The position numbers were made by a program, and so were the translations under genes. The notes beneath the pieces were generated by a model, which saw only the letters and a program-made list of their open reading frames with translations, ran no database searches and was not told the DNA's origin. Below, one piece after another: positions 28,793 to 38,172 of a stretch of DNA of 64,000 bases. Within the stretch, counting starts at the first letter, position 1. Every line of letters starts with the position of its first letter. This DNA is from Methanosarcina sp. MSH10X1 (GTDB lineage: Archaea; Halobacteriota; Methanosarcinia; Methanosarcinales; Methanosarcinaceae). The DNA lies in assembly GCF_004099695.1 (NCBI RefSeq), contig NZ_SCHL01000012.1:1-64000 (forward strand), written 5' to 3'.

Positions 28793-29584
28793 TTAAAATG
28801 CCTTGTCTCCACCAATCAGACCTCCAAGGACATCACTCCCAAGAATGCCGTTCTGTTCTTCCCGGTTACGGCCGTAAGCAGAGGCTGCAAAGATTCTGTC
28901 AGCGAGACGTGAGAAAGGCAGGCTCTGTATATACACTGTGCCCGGACCTGTAAGGGTTGCAAGGACAACTCCTTCACCGCCAAAGAGAGCATTTTTGAAA
29001 TTCCTTGACCAGGTTATATCATAGGTCACGGTTTCGGTAAAAGCTGCCACGCAGCCCGTATCGATGCGATATGTCTCGCCAGGCGCCAGGTCCTTTCTTA
29101 TTACGGTGCCTCCTATATGCAGAAAAGCCAGGCCGTCGCCTTTCAATCTCTGCAGGATAAAACCTTCGCCACCAAAGAACCCTGCTCCAAGTTTGCGGGT
29201 GAAAGCAACTTCCACTTCTACTCCGCGAGCGGCACAGAGAAATGAGTCTTTCTGGCAGAGAAGACTGCCTCCGAATTTTTTCAGATCAAGGGGAATGATC
29301 TTTCCCGGATAAGGAGCCGCAAAAGCTACATGCCCTTTTCCGGAACCTTTGTGAATAAAGCTTGTAATAAAGAAACTTTCTCCTGTAAGCATCCTTTTAA
29401 GTCCTTTTTTCAAGCCTCCGAATAATCCGCCTCCTTCATTACCCGTGCTAGTCTGCATCTGGATTCCGGGTCCCATATATGCCATAGCCCCGGCTTCTGC
29501 CTGGACAGCTTCTTCAGGATCAAGCTCGATTTCAACGATTTGCATATCGTCGCCCATGACTTTGTAGTCGATTTCATCTGCCAT
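28793..29584 (-). CDS. AIM24 / TIGR00266 family protein
   Basis: The 263-residue protein has the glycine-rich beta-sandwich pattern of the AIM24 (PF01987) family: VEIELDPEEAVQAEAGAMAYM near the N-terminus, GGGLFGGLKKGLKRMLTGESFF and repeated GGEG turns further on. Family members occur in bacteria and archaea and as a mitochondrial protein in yeast; the molecular role is unknown. No signal peptide or membrane segment is visible. The gene faces the CBS cluster tail to tail. Confidence 0.88.
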   Translation of the reverse strand: MADEIDYKVMGDDMQIVEIELDPEEAVQAEAGAMAYMGPGIQMQTSTGNEGGGLFGGLKKGLKRMLTGESFFITSFIHKGSGKGHVAFAAPYPGKIIPLDLKKFGGSLLCQKDSFLCAARGVEVEVAFTRKLGAGFFGGEGFILQRLKGDGLAFLHIGGTVIRKDLAPGETYRIDTGCVAAFTETVTYDITWSRNFKNALFGGEGVVLATLTGPGTVYIQSLPFSRLADRIFAASAYGRNREEQNGILGSDVLGGLIGGDKAF

Positions 29585-29809
29585 TTATGATCTCCAGTGT
29601 CTTTTGTAAGTTTAAATGTAATAAGATTAAGAACAGATTAGAATCAAATGCTTAAAAAGATTTTTAATGTACTGAACTACTTCTCAGTATTTCCGGGTTA
29701 ATTTCCAGAAAAACTGGCTATTGCAGAATATGCCTGCATCTGAAGACCTGTTCCGAAAATCTGCCTGAGAATGAAAATTTATTTCAGGGCTGAAAACAGA
29801 TAAATAAGC

Positions 29810-30982
29810 ATGCGTAGAGAGGGGAACGAGGAAATAGATCCTGAATTTGTGGCTCGGCTTGCAAGTTACCTGGGATTTGATAAGGAAAGGGTTCAGCACC
29901 TTTTTGAGAAGAATTATCTCGCCCGAAACTGGGGAAAATATGAATATTTGCTCCGTTTCGATAAGGAAATCTCCCATATCGAAAGGGGAACAGTGCTTTA
30001 TGAGAAAGCTGCTTCTTTTGAAACCATTATGGGCTTTCCGAAAATCCGGCGAGCTATGGTGCTGGATCCCACAATAAAAAGACACTTCAGCGGCCTTGAA
30101 AAGGTAGCCGTAGAAGAAAAAATGAATGGATATAATGTCCGCATAGCGATTGCAAACAACGAAATCCTTGCAATTACACGGAGCGGATATATTTGCCCTT
30201 ATACGACTCAAAAGGCAAAAGAAAAATTGAACTTGAAATTTTTTGACGATTTCCCCGGGCTTGTACTTTATGGAGAAATGATAGGTCCTGACAATCCTTA
30301 TGTCTCTAAAGAGATCTATGATATCGAGTCAGTAGAATTTTATATTTTCGACATTCGGGAGAAAAACAGCGGGAAGCCTCTTCCGATAAACAGGAAGCAG
30401 GAAATCCTGGAAAAATACGGTTTCTTTCAGGTAAGGTTTTTCAATGAATTTCCGCTGGAAACTGCTGCTGAAGAAGTTATAAAAATTATCCGGAAACTGG
30501 GGGAAGAAGAGCATGAAGGCGTTGTAATAAAAGATCCAGACATGGTTCTTTCCCCGTTAAAATATACTTCTTCCCAGAGTAATTGCTCGGACCTCAGGCA
30601 CGCCTTTAAGTTTTACAATGAAACCGGCAGAGATTACATGCTTTCCCGGATTGTCAGAGAGGGTTTCCAGACCGTTGAATGGGATGAAGACGAAATCGAG
30701 TTTGGAAAACGCTGCATGCAACTGGGAGAAAGCATATTGAACCCTCTGAGGAGATCCATTGAAAGTGTAAAAAATGGTCAGAGATTGTATGAGGAAGCCA
30801 GGATAAAGGTAAGGGATTTAAAAACTGCAGCCGAATTTGAAGATTACCTTAAAAGACTAGGGGTTGATGCCGTTTTTGAAGAGCCTCAACCAATCGAAGA
30901 AGAATATCTGATAATTATAAGAAAAATCAATAAAAGCACCAACGACAAAACTCAGGCAATCTTGCAGGGCGAGACCTGGTAA
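29810..30982 (+). CDS. ATP-dependent RNA ligase, archaeal Rnl3-type
   Basis: The 390-residue homodimeric-type ligase joins 5'-phosphate and 3'-OH RNA ends. The nucleotidyl-transfer motif I is EEKMNGYNVR, making Lys104 the adenylated residue. Further motifs are LYGEMIGPDNPY (motif III), EGVVIKDPD (motif IV) and a downstream LKYT. The C-terminal third is the dimerisation region of the archaeal family (Pab1020/MthRnl type). Archaeal members have been linked to RNA circularisation. A hairpin with a T-run follows the stop. The gene lies about 10 kb from rtcA and kptA. Confidence 0.9.
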   Translation: MRREGNEEIDPEFVARLASYLGFDKERVQHLFEKNYLARNWGKYEYLLRFDKEISHIERGTVLYEKAASFETIMGFPKIRRAMVLDPTIKRHFSGLEKVAVEEKMNGYNVRIAIANNEILAITRSGYICPYTTQKAKEKLNLKFFDDFPGLVLYGEMIGPDNPYVSKEIYDIESVEFYIFDIREKNSGKPLPINRKQEILEKYGFFQVRFFNEFPLETAAEEVIKIIRKLGEEEHEGVVIKDPDMVLSPLKYTSSQSNCSDLRHAFKFYNETGRDYMLSRIVREGFQTVEWDEDEIEFGKRCMQLGESILNPLRRSIESVKNGQRLYEEARIKVRDLKTAAEFEDYLKRLGVDAVFEEPQPIEEEYLIIIRKINKSTNDKTQAILQGETW

Positions 30983-30991
30983 TCTTTTCTT

Positions 30992-31012
30992 CCGAGACTT
31001 TTTCTCGGTTTT
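30992..31012 (+). terminator. Terminator after the RNA ligase gene
   Basis: CCGAGA, a 5-nt loop, TCTCGG and TTTT begin 10 bp after the stop codon. Confidence 0.5.
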
Positions 31013-31321
31013 GAAGCTTTAAGAACCCTTTTCAAAATGTTTCGAAAAGAAATATATTACAGTATAATTATACCAGATGCGGGTTTAAGAGTTAAAAACC
31101 AATTATAGGAAAAGCAGTTATAAGTTATAAAGTCCGAAAAGTATCGGAACCCGGAGAATATCCAGAGTCGGAAAATATCCAGGTTCAGAAAATATCCAGA
31201 TTCGGAAGCATTATAAGATTAAAATTATTTTATCCAGAATAATCTGCATCAGAACTCGCATTTAAAAAGCCTTAACTTAGTTTAGAAGAAATGACAGAGA
31301 AGGAATTGAAAGGGATCCAGT
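31013..31321. other. Intergenic region with short direct repeats
   Basis: There is no gene. At about 31150-31207, three copies of a 17-bp unit (AAAATATCCAGGTTCAG and variants) follow one another. The stretch must hold the promoter for the 31322 gene. Confidence 0.5.
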
Positions 31322-32392
31322 ATGACAAATCTTGCAATTATCGGGACGGAAAAGAGTGGAAGGACTTCCCTTGCCGCAAATCTCGGGAAAAAGGGGACAT
31401 CCTCCGACATAGCCATGTATAATAACGACAAAGAAAGCCGGAAAATGGTCTTTATAGACCCTCACGGCTATCCTAAAGCCATAAAGCCTCTGGTTACAGT
31501 ACTGAACATTACGGATATGGCAATCCTCTGCATCCCTCCTGATGGCCTGAACAGAGATAATCCTGTAAGTGTTCACACAGGAGAATGCATTGTTGCCCTG
31601 GACCTGCTCGGCTTCAAGCACGGAATAATTGCCCTGACAAAATCCGACAGTACCCATATGCATGCAATCGACGAGCTAAAAAAGAAAATAAAACTAATGA
31701 CTGCGGGCACTTCTCTCCAGGACTGGGAGTGTATCTCTCTGAACACCAATAAGGGTGCAAAAAATCCTTTTGAAGGTGTGGAAGATCTCAAAGCCAGAAT
31801 TAACGAAATTTCAGAAAAAATCGAAGCTGAACAGGCTGAGTTAAATGGCCTGCCTGCAAGGGTGTTTATAGACCATGCTTTTAATGTGACCGGAAAAGGC
31901 TGTGTTGTCCTTGGAGTTGTCAAACAGGGGATTTCAAAAGACAAGGACAAGACCAAAATTTTCCCACTGGACAGGGATATTGAAATCCGGTCCATTCAGA
32001 GCCATGATGTGGATATTGACAGCGCGCCCACAGGCACCAGGGTAGGCATGCGTCTTAAAAACGTGCAGGCTAAAGATATCGAAAGGGGATTTATTATTTC
32101 CGACAAAGAAATCGTAAGTACTGACTATACCCTTGAGTGTACCATCTCGAAATTCACACGAGCAGTTGAAACCTCAAGTGTACTTCATCTCTTCGCTGGT
32201 CTGCAATCCGAACCTGTGCGTGTGGAGAAGATTCTGGTTGATGGGCAGGAAGTTAAAGAAGTAAAGCCCGGCAGTACCTGTGTGATGGAACTTTCAGGCA
32301 ATAAAAAAGTAGCTTACAGCAAAGAGGACCGTTTCCTGCTGGCAAATCTTGACCTGCCCCAGCGGTTTGCAGGTTATGGATTTCCTAAATAA
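31322..32392 (+). CDS. GTPase-like protein related to EF-Tu/SelB, with altered P-loop
   Basis: The 356-residue protein resembles translational GTPases: a G domain followed by two beta-barrel domains (about 185-275 and 280-350). The P-loop reads GTEKSGRTS, with Arg14 in place of the usual Lys. DPHG (G3) and TKSD (G4) remain recognisable. The G domain lacks much of the switch I region and is shorter than in EF-Tu. The domain order is most like archaeal SelB-type factors. It may bind GTP weakly or not at all. An elongation-factor-like role is only inferred; no partner is encoded next to it. Confidence 0.75.
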   Translation: MTNLAIIGTEKSGRTSLAANLGKKGTSSDIAMYNNDKESRKMVFIDPHGYPKAIKPLVTVLNITDMAILCIPPDGLNRDNPVSVHTGECIVALDLLGFKHGIIALTKSDSTHMHAIDELKKKIKLMTAGTSLQDWECISLNTNKGAKNPFEGVEDLKARINEISEKIEAEQAELNGLPARVFIDHAFNVTGKGCVVLGVVKQGISKDKDKTKIFPLDRDIEIRSIQSHDVDIDSAPTGTRVGMRLKNVQAKDIERGFIISDKEIVSTDYTLECTISKFTRAVETSSVLHLFAGLQSEPVRVEKILVDGQEVKEVKPGSTCVMELSGNKKVAYSKEDRFLLANLDLPQRFAGYGFPK

Positions 32393-32450
32393 CTTTCCTT
32401 AAAATATTTTTTGAGGATATAAGGGTTTTTGAGGGTATAAGGGTAATAGT

Positions 32451-32984
32451 ATGGAAAACGATTCAGGAAAAAATGGAATCATAAACAAAAACGGGGAAGA
32501 TAAGGTAAGGGACAAAACTCTTTATGGGCATGTCTTCCATAGAAATGTCTGCTGGCAGCGTTCCTATGAGAGACCGGAAGGTGAGGAGCTTATTATGGCA
32601 TTGTACGGCAGCCTCAGAAACGGCCTTTACAACAGTCGGCGACTTGACCTGCAAAACAGGTCAGAACTGCTTGGCACAACACAAGTAAGAGGATACGCCC
32701 TTTACTCTCTAGGACCCTACCCATGCGTTTATCCTTCTGAAGATTCTTTCATTATAGCCGAAGTACGCAGGTTTTCAGGAAAGCAGCAGCTTGAAGTCGC
32801 CAGGTCAATTGATTATATGGAACTCTTCGGAGGCTACCACAGGGAATACGTGGATCTCGAAATTGGTGAGCAGAAGCTCAGAGGCTTTATTTACGTTTAC
32901 GATGAAAAGCCTGAGTCAGAAGAGATCGAGCATGGCGACTGGGCAAGGTACCTGGAAGAAAAAGGGTTACAACAAGGACAGTAA
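32451..32984 (+). CDS. Gamma-glutamylcyclotransferase / AIG2-like protein
   Basis: The 177-residue protein has the AIG2-like fold signature ALYGSLRNGLYNSRRL, which forms the substrate-binding loop (YGSLRxG), then GYALYSLGPYPCVYP and DYMELFGGYHREYV with the conserved acidic residue. The last 25 residues are acidic. The first 45 residues precede the fold and are hydrophilic. Family enzymes cyclise or cleave gamma-glutamyl amines. The gene starts 58 bp after the GTPase-like gene and may share its transcript. The substrate is not known. Confidence 0.8.
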   Translation: MENDSGKNGIINKNGEDKVRDKTLYGHVFHRNVCWQRSYERPEGEELIMALYGSLRNGLYNSRRLDLQNRSELLGTTQVRGYALYSLGPYPCVYPSEDSFIIAEVRRFSGKQQLEVARSIDYMELFGGYHREYVDLEIGEQKLRGFIYVYDEKPESEEIEHGDWARYLEEKGLQQGQ

Positions 32985-33082
32985 TCTGAATTAAAGAGAC
33001 AAAAAATAAGGAAAAATGGAAGTAGAAGTATCGAAAATAGAAATCTAAAAATTATACATTTCTTAAAGATAGGGACCTAAAA

Positions 33083-33856
33083 TCACAGGTTCTTTAAAAA
33101 CTCAAGACTCTCGATCCCTTCTTCTACCGAACTCACTTCGGTAACAAAGATTCCCTTATAATCTGAAAGTTTTCCCATTACTCGTTTCCAGTCTATTGTA
33201 CCTTTACCCAGTGGAAGGTGTTCATCCTTTTTGCCCATATTATCATGGATGTGTATATGGGAGATTTTTTCTACAAGAAGGTCAAGGAAGTCATCAATAA
33301 GCCCAACTGTGTTTGCATGCCCAACATCGAAAGTAAAACCCACATTATGGCTTCCGATAGATTCTAGCATTTCGAGCATTTCATCGGGATATTTTCCGAA
33401 GATCTTCGGCAGGTCGGGCATATTTTCAACTGCAACCAGGATTCCGAAATCTGCTGCGAAATCACAGATTTCCTGAAGAGAAGCAAGATTGGTAAAATAA
33501 GCTTCCTGTGGAACCTGCACGCCATAAGGGGAAAGATATCCAGGGTGAATTACAGCCAGATTAACATAGTTAGATGCGAGAGTAAGGTAATGTTTCATCT
33601 GCCTGAGCACTTCTGCCCTGATTGAGTCATTCAGACCTGCCAGATTCATGTCCGAGAAAGGCAGGTGCAGAGTTAGCTCAAGACCTGTGGTTTCACTGAT
33701 ATTTTTTAAGTTCTGGATGTTCTTGCTGTTCAAGCACTGAGATCCTTCCTGTACGATCTCCCAACCGGTATACCCGTGATCCTCGAGCGTGTAAGCCCAT
33801 TTGAAAGGGTCTTCAACGACTGCACGTGACGAATAGCTAATTCTCTGCAACTGCAT
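33083..33856 (-). CDS. Xylose-isomerase-like TIM-barrel protein (AP endonuclease 2 superfamily)
   Basis: The 257-residue protein has the metal-site pattern of the sugar phosphate isomerase / endonuclease IV superfamily: HPGYLSP, ENMPD, DVGHANTVG, HIHDNMG with KDEHLPLGKGTIDW, and a final VTEVSS. All expected His, Glu and Asp ligands are present. It could be an isomerase, epimerase or AP endonuclease-like enzyme; its short length favours the sugar enzymes. It is a single gene, convergent with the cyclotransferase-like gene. Confidence 0.82.
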   Translation of the reverse strand: MQLQRISYSSRAVVEDPFKWAYTLEDHGYTGWEIVQEGSQCLNSKNIQNLKNISETTGLELTLHLPFSDMNLAGLNDSIRAEVLRQMKHYLTLASNYVNLAVIHPGYLSPYGVQVPQEAYFTNLASLQEICDFAADFGILVAVENMPDLPKIFGKYPDEMLEMLESIGSHNVGFTFDVGHANTVGLIDDFLDLLVEKISHIHIHDNMGKKDEHLPLGKGTIDWKRVMGKLSDYKGIFVTEVSSVEEGIESLEFLKNL

Positions 33857-33930
33857 GGCGAGAGTTCATTCCTTTTAATTTATCGATATAGATCTGTGGA
33901 TGCGAATTAAGATATATTTAACTGAATCAT

Positions 33931-33969
33931 TTAATTGGAGTATTTAATTGGAGTATTTAATTGGAGTAT
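33931..33969. repeat. Three 13-bp tandem repeats
   Basis: TTAATTGGAGTAT occurs three times head to tail between the TIM-barrel and UPF0201 genes, upstream of the former. Confidence 0.8.
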
Positions 33970-34002
33970 TTAACTGAATAAACTGCTAAACCCTAAATTT
34001 TC

Positions 34003-34482
34003 TTAATCCCTTTCCACATAGTCCATTTCTACTTCAACAATAGGTTTTCCTTCTTCCGTAAGGGGTAAAAGCCACTCAAAGAGTCTTTCCATTTCCTTCT
34101 CAGAGTCAGCATTGATAATAACTTCGATAGATCCGAGAGGTTCTTCCTGTGCAGGAACACTGGGAATTCCGACAAAAGCAGCCTGCTTATTGAGAGAAAA
34201 GCGGACTGAAAGCCCGTCGCGAGATAAGCCTTTACCGAAGGCTTTGTTGCGAACGGTATCTATGATTTCTTCTCTGCGAATTAGCCCATGCAAGGTTTGT
34301 AAAATGTCAATTTCCCCTTCTGCAGAGAAGAAAAAAGAGGGGGAAACTCCTGTTTCAGATTCTGTGCCCTCAATAGTGTCTTTTTTGAGTTCAATATCAG
34401 TGAAAAGGGACGAGATTGCTTTGATAACTTTTTCCGGATCTTCTGTAGGATATACAGCTGCTGAAACCTTAACATGTATCAT
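34003..34482 (-). CDS. UPF0201 family RNA-binding-like protein
   Basis: The 159-residue protein starts MIHVKVSAAVYPTEDPEKV and has the LHGLIRREEIIDTVR segment typical of UPF0201 (PF01877), an archaeal family thought to have an RNA-binding fold. The biochemical role is unknown. It lies 117 bp downstream of a UPF0200 gene on the same strand. In some archaea the two families are fused into one UPF0200/UPF0201 protein, so the products probably act together. Confidence 0.85.
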   Translation of the reverse strand: MIHVKVSAAVYPTEDPEKVIKAISSLFTDIELKKDTIEGTESETGVSPSFFFSAEGEIDILQTLHGLIRREEIIDTVRNKAFGKGLSRDGLSVRFSLNKQAAFVGIPSVPAQEEPLGSIEVIINADSEKEMERLFEWLLPLTEEGKPIVEVEMDYVERD

Positions 34483-34599
34483 AAGTTTGCTCCACTAAAT
34501 TTAAAGTAGATTGTCTCAGAGATTTGTTGCATATTTTTTAACGTAAATTAATTTCATACCTGTTCAGAAAAATTATTCTTTTATTCCTGTTTTTAAGAT

Positions 34600-35157
34600 T
34601 TATTCTGTGGAGCTTCCCAGGTAATTGCTCAAAACTTCAACGACATCCTTTTTGAAAGTTTCCAGAGTGGAATTATTTTCGATTTCTACATTGGATGCCT
34701 CTATAGCGTCTCCCATGCCCCAGCTGAGTTCCCGTTCATCCCGGCTGCGAAGCCCTTCTATATTGTTCATATCATCGCTTCGGCCTCGTTTCTTGACTCT
34801 GGAAAAGCGAACTTCGATAGGAGCATAGATAGAAATCAGGATGAATCCTTCTCCGAATTCTTGCCTGAAGCATTCCACTTCGGCAATCCCGCGTACCCCG
34901 TCCACAACAATAAGGTCAGAACCAGCCTCCTTAATTTGAGAAATACAGCGTATGGCAACCGCGTCCATACCCTCGCATTTGCGAAGCTGTGTTGCAACCA
35001 TTCCGGTATTGGAATCATTGGGCTCAAGCCCGCGTCTCAAAACTTCCTTCCGAATTACGTCACCCATGTTAACAACGGGAATGCCCATTTCAGCAGCAAT
35101 TCTGGCAGCTTCCGATTTTCCAGATGCTGGCATGCCTACGAATGCTATTATTTTCAT
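34600..35157 (-). CDS. UPF0200 family P-loop kinase-like protein
   Basis: The 185-residue protein has a Walker A motif (GMPASGKSE, near residues 8-16), NMGDVIRKEVLRRG and VVDGVRGIAEVE. It belongs to UPF0200, related to adenylate and dephospho-CoA kinases. The substrate is unknown. The ATG at 35157 is preferred over the adjacent upstream TTG. UPF0201 follows on the same strand. The two are found fused in other archaea, which suggests a common function. Confidence 0.85.
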   Translation of the reverse strand: MKIIAFVGMPASGKSEAARIAAEMGIPVVNMGDVIRKEVLRRGLEPNDSNTGMVATQLRKCEGMDAVAIRCISQIKEAGSDLIVVDGVRGIAEVECFRQEFGEGFILISIYAPIEVRFSRVKKRGRSDDMNNIEGLRSRDERELSWGMGDAIEASNVEIENNSTLETFKKDVVEVLSNYLGSSTE

Positions 35158-35225
35158 CAAAAATTACCCTTTAAACTTGAATTATTAGACCTGAATTATT
35201 AACTTGAGCTGTTAGACCTTATCAT

Positions 35226-35390
35226 TACTTGAGCTGTTAGATCTGGGTTATTCACTTGAACTATTAAATCTGAGTTATTCACTTGAACTATTAAATCTGA
35301 GTTATTCACTTGAGCTGTTAGATCTGGGTTATTCACTTGAACTATTAAATCTGAGTTATTCACTTGAACTATTAGATTTGAACCATTAAA
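35226..35390. repeat. 27-bp tandem repeats with two alternating variants
   Basis: About six copies of CACTTGAACTATTAAATCTG plus AGTTATT (or the variant with AGCTGTTAGATCTGGGT) run head to tail from 35226. Degenerate copies extend leftwards to 35165. They fill the upstream region of the UPF0200 gene. Confidence 0.85.
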
Positions 35391-35650
35391 CCGCTAAATT
35401 TGAATTATTGAGTCATTGATTGAATTATTGGATCGTTAGAAATGCATAAAAGCCTGGTTATTATTAAATTTGATTTCTGACGGAGTAGATTGAATTATAA
35501 CTGAATGGTCTGAATAATGATACCTGACGTTAACCATGAGATGGTACCGTGTAGATGATATAATTCTAGTCAAACCGCAGGATCATATATATTATTTCCT
35601 GAAAAACTGACGCCTGGGTAATGGGAAGATAGTCGGGGCTAAAAGAGGCT

Positions 35651-35736
35651 GAAGAATATGAAAGAAACGGAAGAATATGAAAGAAACGGAAGAATATGAA
35701 AGAAACGGAAGAATATGAAAGAAACGGAAGAACATG
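35651..35736. repeat. 19-bp purine-rich tandem repeats
   Basis: GAAGAATATGAAAGAAACG is repeated four times with a partial fifth copy just downstream of the orc1/cdc6 stop. The plus strand is almost pure purine. Confidence 0.85.
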
Positions 35737-35811
35737 CAATTAAAGAAGGTTATTAGGTCAAGAAAAAATAAAAGCAGGAAAATATGAGGATGGAAAATAT
35801 GAGGGTACACC

Positions 35812-37056
35812 TCATGAGAACATCTTGTTGAAAACTGACGTTTTAAAATCCACCAGAGGTTTGAGCCTGTAATCTTCAAGAAGTACTTTACGGGTGTTTT
35901 CCACCGGAACACTCAGGGAAATTTCTTTAGTCCTGCCGTAGCGGCCTTTGCTTACAACGACAGCATTGACTATACCTAGCATATCAAGCTCGGACATAAG
36001 GTCAGTAACCCTGCGCTGTGTGAGGATGTCAACATCAATGTGATGACAAAGCTGGCGATAGACATTATACATCTCGCCCGTTGTGACATTCTTACCTTCT
36101 CTTCCCCGGTTCCGCAGGAGAATAATACTGTAGAGTACAAGTTTGGACTGAGTAGGAAGGGTTCTTACCACTTCAACCACACGATCAATTTCGATTTTTT
36201 CCTGAGCACGTCTCACATGCTCTTCAAGAACCTGAGGCTGGTTTTCCCTTTCTGCAATTTCCCCTGATACCCGCAGGAGGTCAAGTGCGCGCCTTGCATC
36301 GCCATGTTCCTGAGCTGCAAAGGCAGCGCATAAGGGTATTACCATTTCACCAAGAACTCCATCAGTGTAGGCCATTTTTGCCCTTTGTTTCAGAATATCG
36401 CTGATCTGTTCAGCGTCATAAGGAGGGAAAATGAGTTCTTCTTCGCCCAGGGAACTTTTAACTCTGGGATCCAGAAATTCAGTGAATTTCAGATCATTTG
36501 AAACACCGATCATACTGACTTTGGCTCTCCGCAGGTCTGTATTAATTCTTGAGAGGTTGTAAAGGACATCGTCACCTTTTTTAATCAGCTTATCGATTTC
36601 GTCCAGAATTATAATAATAACCTGTTCTCTGGAATCAATAGCCTCTTTAAATTTCATGAAGACCTGGTCGGTAGGCCAACCGGTCATAGGAACTTCTTCT
36701 TCAAAATGTCTGGCAAGATTTGCAAGGAGCCTGTACTGGGTATCGATTACCTCACAATTGATATAAACAACCGAGCAGAAAAGTGATTTGTCTTCGCTGA
36801 CCCTCTCAAGCTCTTTACCAACGTAGCGGGTAACAGCAGTTTTTCCTGTTCCTGTTTTTCCGTAAATGAGGACATTCGAAGGGGTTTCTCCTCGGAGTGC
36901 GGAAACCAGAATTGTTGCAAGACTATTAATTTGCTCATTCCTGTGCAGCAAAAGGTCAGGCGTGTAAGAAGGCCGAAGTACTTCTTTGTTTTTGAAAATT
37001 GATTTTCCGTCAAGTAATTTTTCGAATAAGCCGTCTAGTGATTGAGCTTTTATCAT
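35812..37056 (-). CDS. cdc6: Orc1/Cdc6 origin recognition protein
   Basis: The 414-residue AAA+ initiator marks origins and loads MCM. Walker A is GKTGTGKT (residues 66-73), Walker B is IILDEIDKL, and sensor motifs include GVSNDLKF. A C-terminal winged-helix DNA-binding domain occupies residues about 310-400 (TQRRVTDLMSELDMLG). Length is typical of archaeal Orc1/Cdc6. The gene points away from the ORB cluster at 38.2-39.2 kb, the usual arrangement for Orc1-1 beside its origin. Its upstream region is very AT-rich. Confidence 0.95.
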   Translation of the reverse strand: MIKAQSLDGLFEKLLDGKSIFKNKEVLRPSYTPDLLLHRNEQINSLATILVSALRGETPSNVLIYGKTGTGKTAVTRYVGKELERVSEDKSLFCSVVYINCEVIDTQYRLLANLARHFEEEVPMTGWPTDQVFMKFKEAIDSREQVIIIILDEIDKLIKKGDDVLYNLSRINTDLRRAKVSMIGVSNDLKFTEFLDPRVKSSLGEEELIFPPYDAEQISDILKQRAKMAYTDGVLGEMVIPLCAAFAAQEHGDARRALDLLRVSGEIAERENQPQVLEEHVRRAQEKIEIDRVVEVVRTLPTQSKLVLYSIILLRNRGREGKNVTTGEMYNVYRQLCHHIDVDILTQRRVTDLMSELDMLGIVNAVVVSKGRYGRTKEISLSVPVENTRKVLLEDYRLKPLVDFKTSVFNKMFS

Positions 37057-38172
37057 GAATGACCCTCTATAAAAATTGATGATATCAAGCGCTTAAGGGG
37101 TTAGATAATAGATACACCTTTAATGCGAATAATTAATATATATAATAAATTAATAAAGTCATAATGTGTATGCAATTTATTAATACGGTGGGTACACAAT
37201 GTGCTAACTTTTTCTTTGCACTACTTTCATTTGTTTTATTGGCTAGAGTAAACCGTAATAGTTGAGACTTTATTCACAGAATATATTTTTGGAGGATTCT
37301 GCTACGCAGTTTTAAATTTTTTAGCTTGAATATAGGCCTGCGAATTTAATAGCCAGGTTTACTCTTTTTAATACTTTTTTAAATTCACCTTTAAGGTTTT
37401 ACTGTTGCCTGAAACGGGAGAAATTCTTAAAGGTTGCGCCAAGTTTTATTCTTTGACTCAACTGTTGGACATTTGTGTCTTATATTATCTCCTGAAGTTA
37501 GCTCCTTAGAGTTATCTCCTGAGAACTGTTTTCTTGGAGTTACTGTTATATATTTTTCTAAGAAAATATTTTAAGTAACTAGAATTATAACTTCAACTTA
37601 GGGATAAGTTTTATATTGCTGATACAATAGCCATTGAGCCATTTTAAGATAATTATTGTAATGATTACCAGAAAACTTCAAAGTATTGTAAATTGAATTT
37701 CTTAAATGGAATATTTGAAGGGGGGTTGGTTTCAAATTTCAAACTTTTAATTTCAAACCTTTAACTTCAAACCTTTAACTTCAAACCTTTAATTTCAAAC
37801 CTTTAATTTCAAACCTTTAACTTCAGACCTTTAACTTCAGATCTTTAATTACAAAATCTTTATTCCCGCAATCAGGAACTAAACTTTACTTTATGTACTC
37901 TGGATTTTCACTTATGATTCTTTGCGCTTTTTATGAAAACCCCTCTGAATCCTGTTCATAAGGAGAAAGGGATAGAAGATACATGTTTCTTATAGTTAAT
38001 GCCTGAAATATTCATTTTTTGCTAATTGCTGCTAAATTGTCGGGCAAGTCTTCCTTAATAAAGCGCACTTCAAACCCAGAGAAAATCTACATTCAGGATC
38101 TTCTTTTAACAAAACTTTAGGTGAAACTGGTATATAAGCAAGTAATTTTTAGCTATATTTGCAGTAGATGCA
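37057..38172. other. AT-rich region upstream of orc1/cdc6
   Basis: There is no convincing gene in 1.1 kb. AT-only stretches occur at 37120-37180. An exact 14-bp repeat array lies at 37737-37848. It must hold the orc1/cdc6 promoter. A TATA-like TATATAAG lies near 38130, in front of the small 38173 gene. Confidence 0.6.
37737..37848. repeat. Eight exact-length 14-bp repeats near the origin
   Basis: Eight consecutive 14-bp units of the form TTTCAAACCTTTAA or CTTCAAACCTTTAA follow one another without length change; the last two carry CAGA. Regular iterons next to orc1/cdc6 may help unwinding or bind a protein, though similar arrays occur in other gaps of this window. Confidence 0.85.

Larger units (their letters stand above)
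35158..35811. other. Repeat-rich gap between orc1/cdc6 and the UPF0200 gene
   Basis: There is no gene. It holds the 27-bp repeats (35226-35390) and four to five 19-bp repeats of GAAGAATATGAAAGAAACG (35651-35736). Between them is plain AT-rich DNA. Confidence 0.65.

Noticed and set aside
35226-35390. Regular repeats considered as a CRISPR array
   Set aside because: Units are contiguous, without unique spacers, and no cas gene lies in the window. The same holds for the other arrays.
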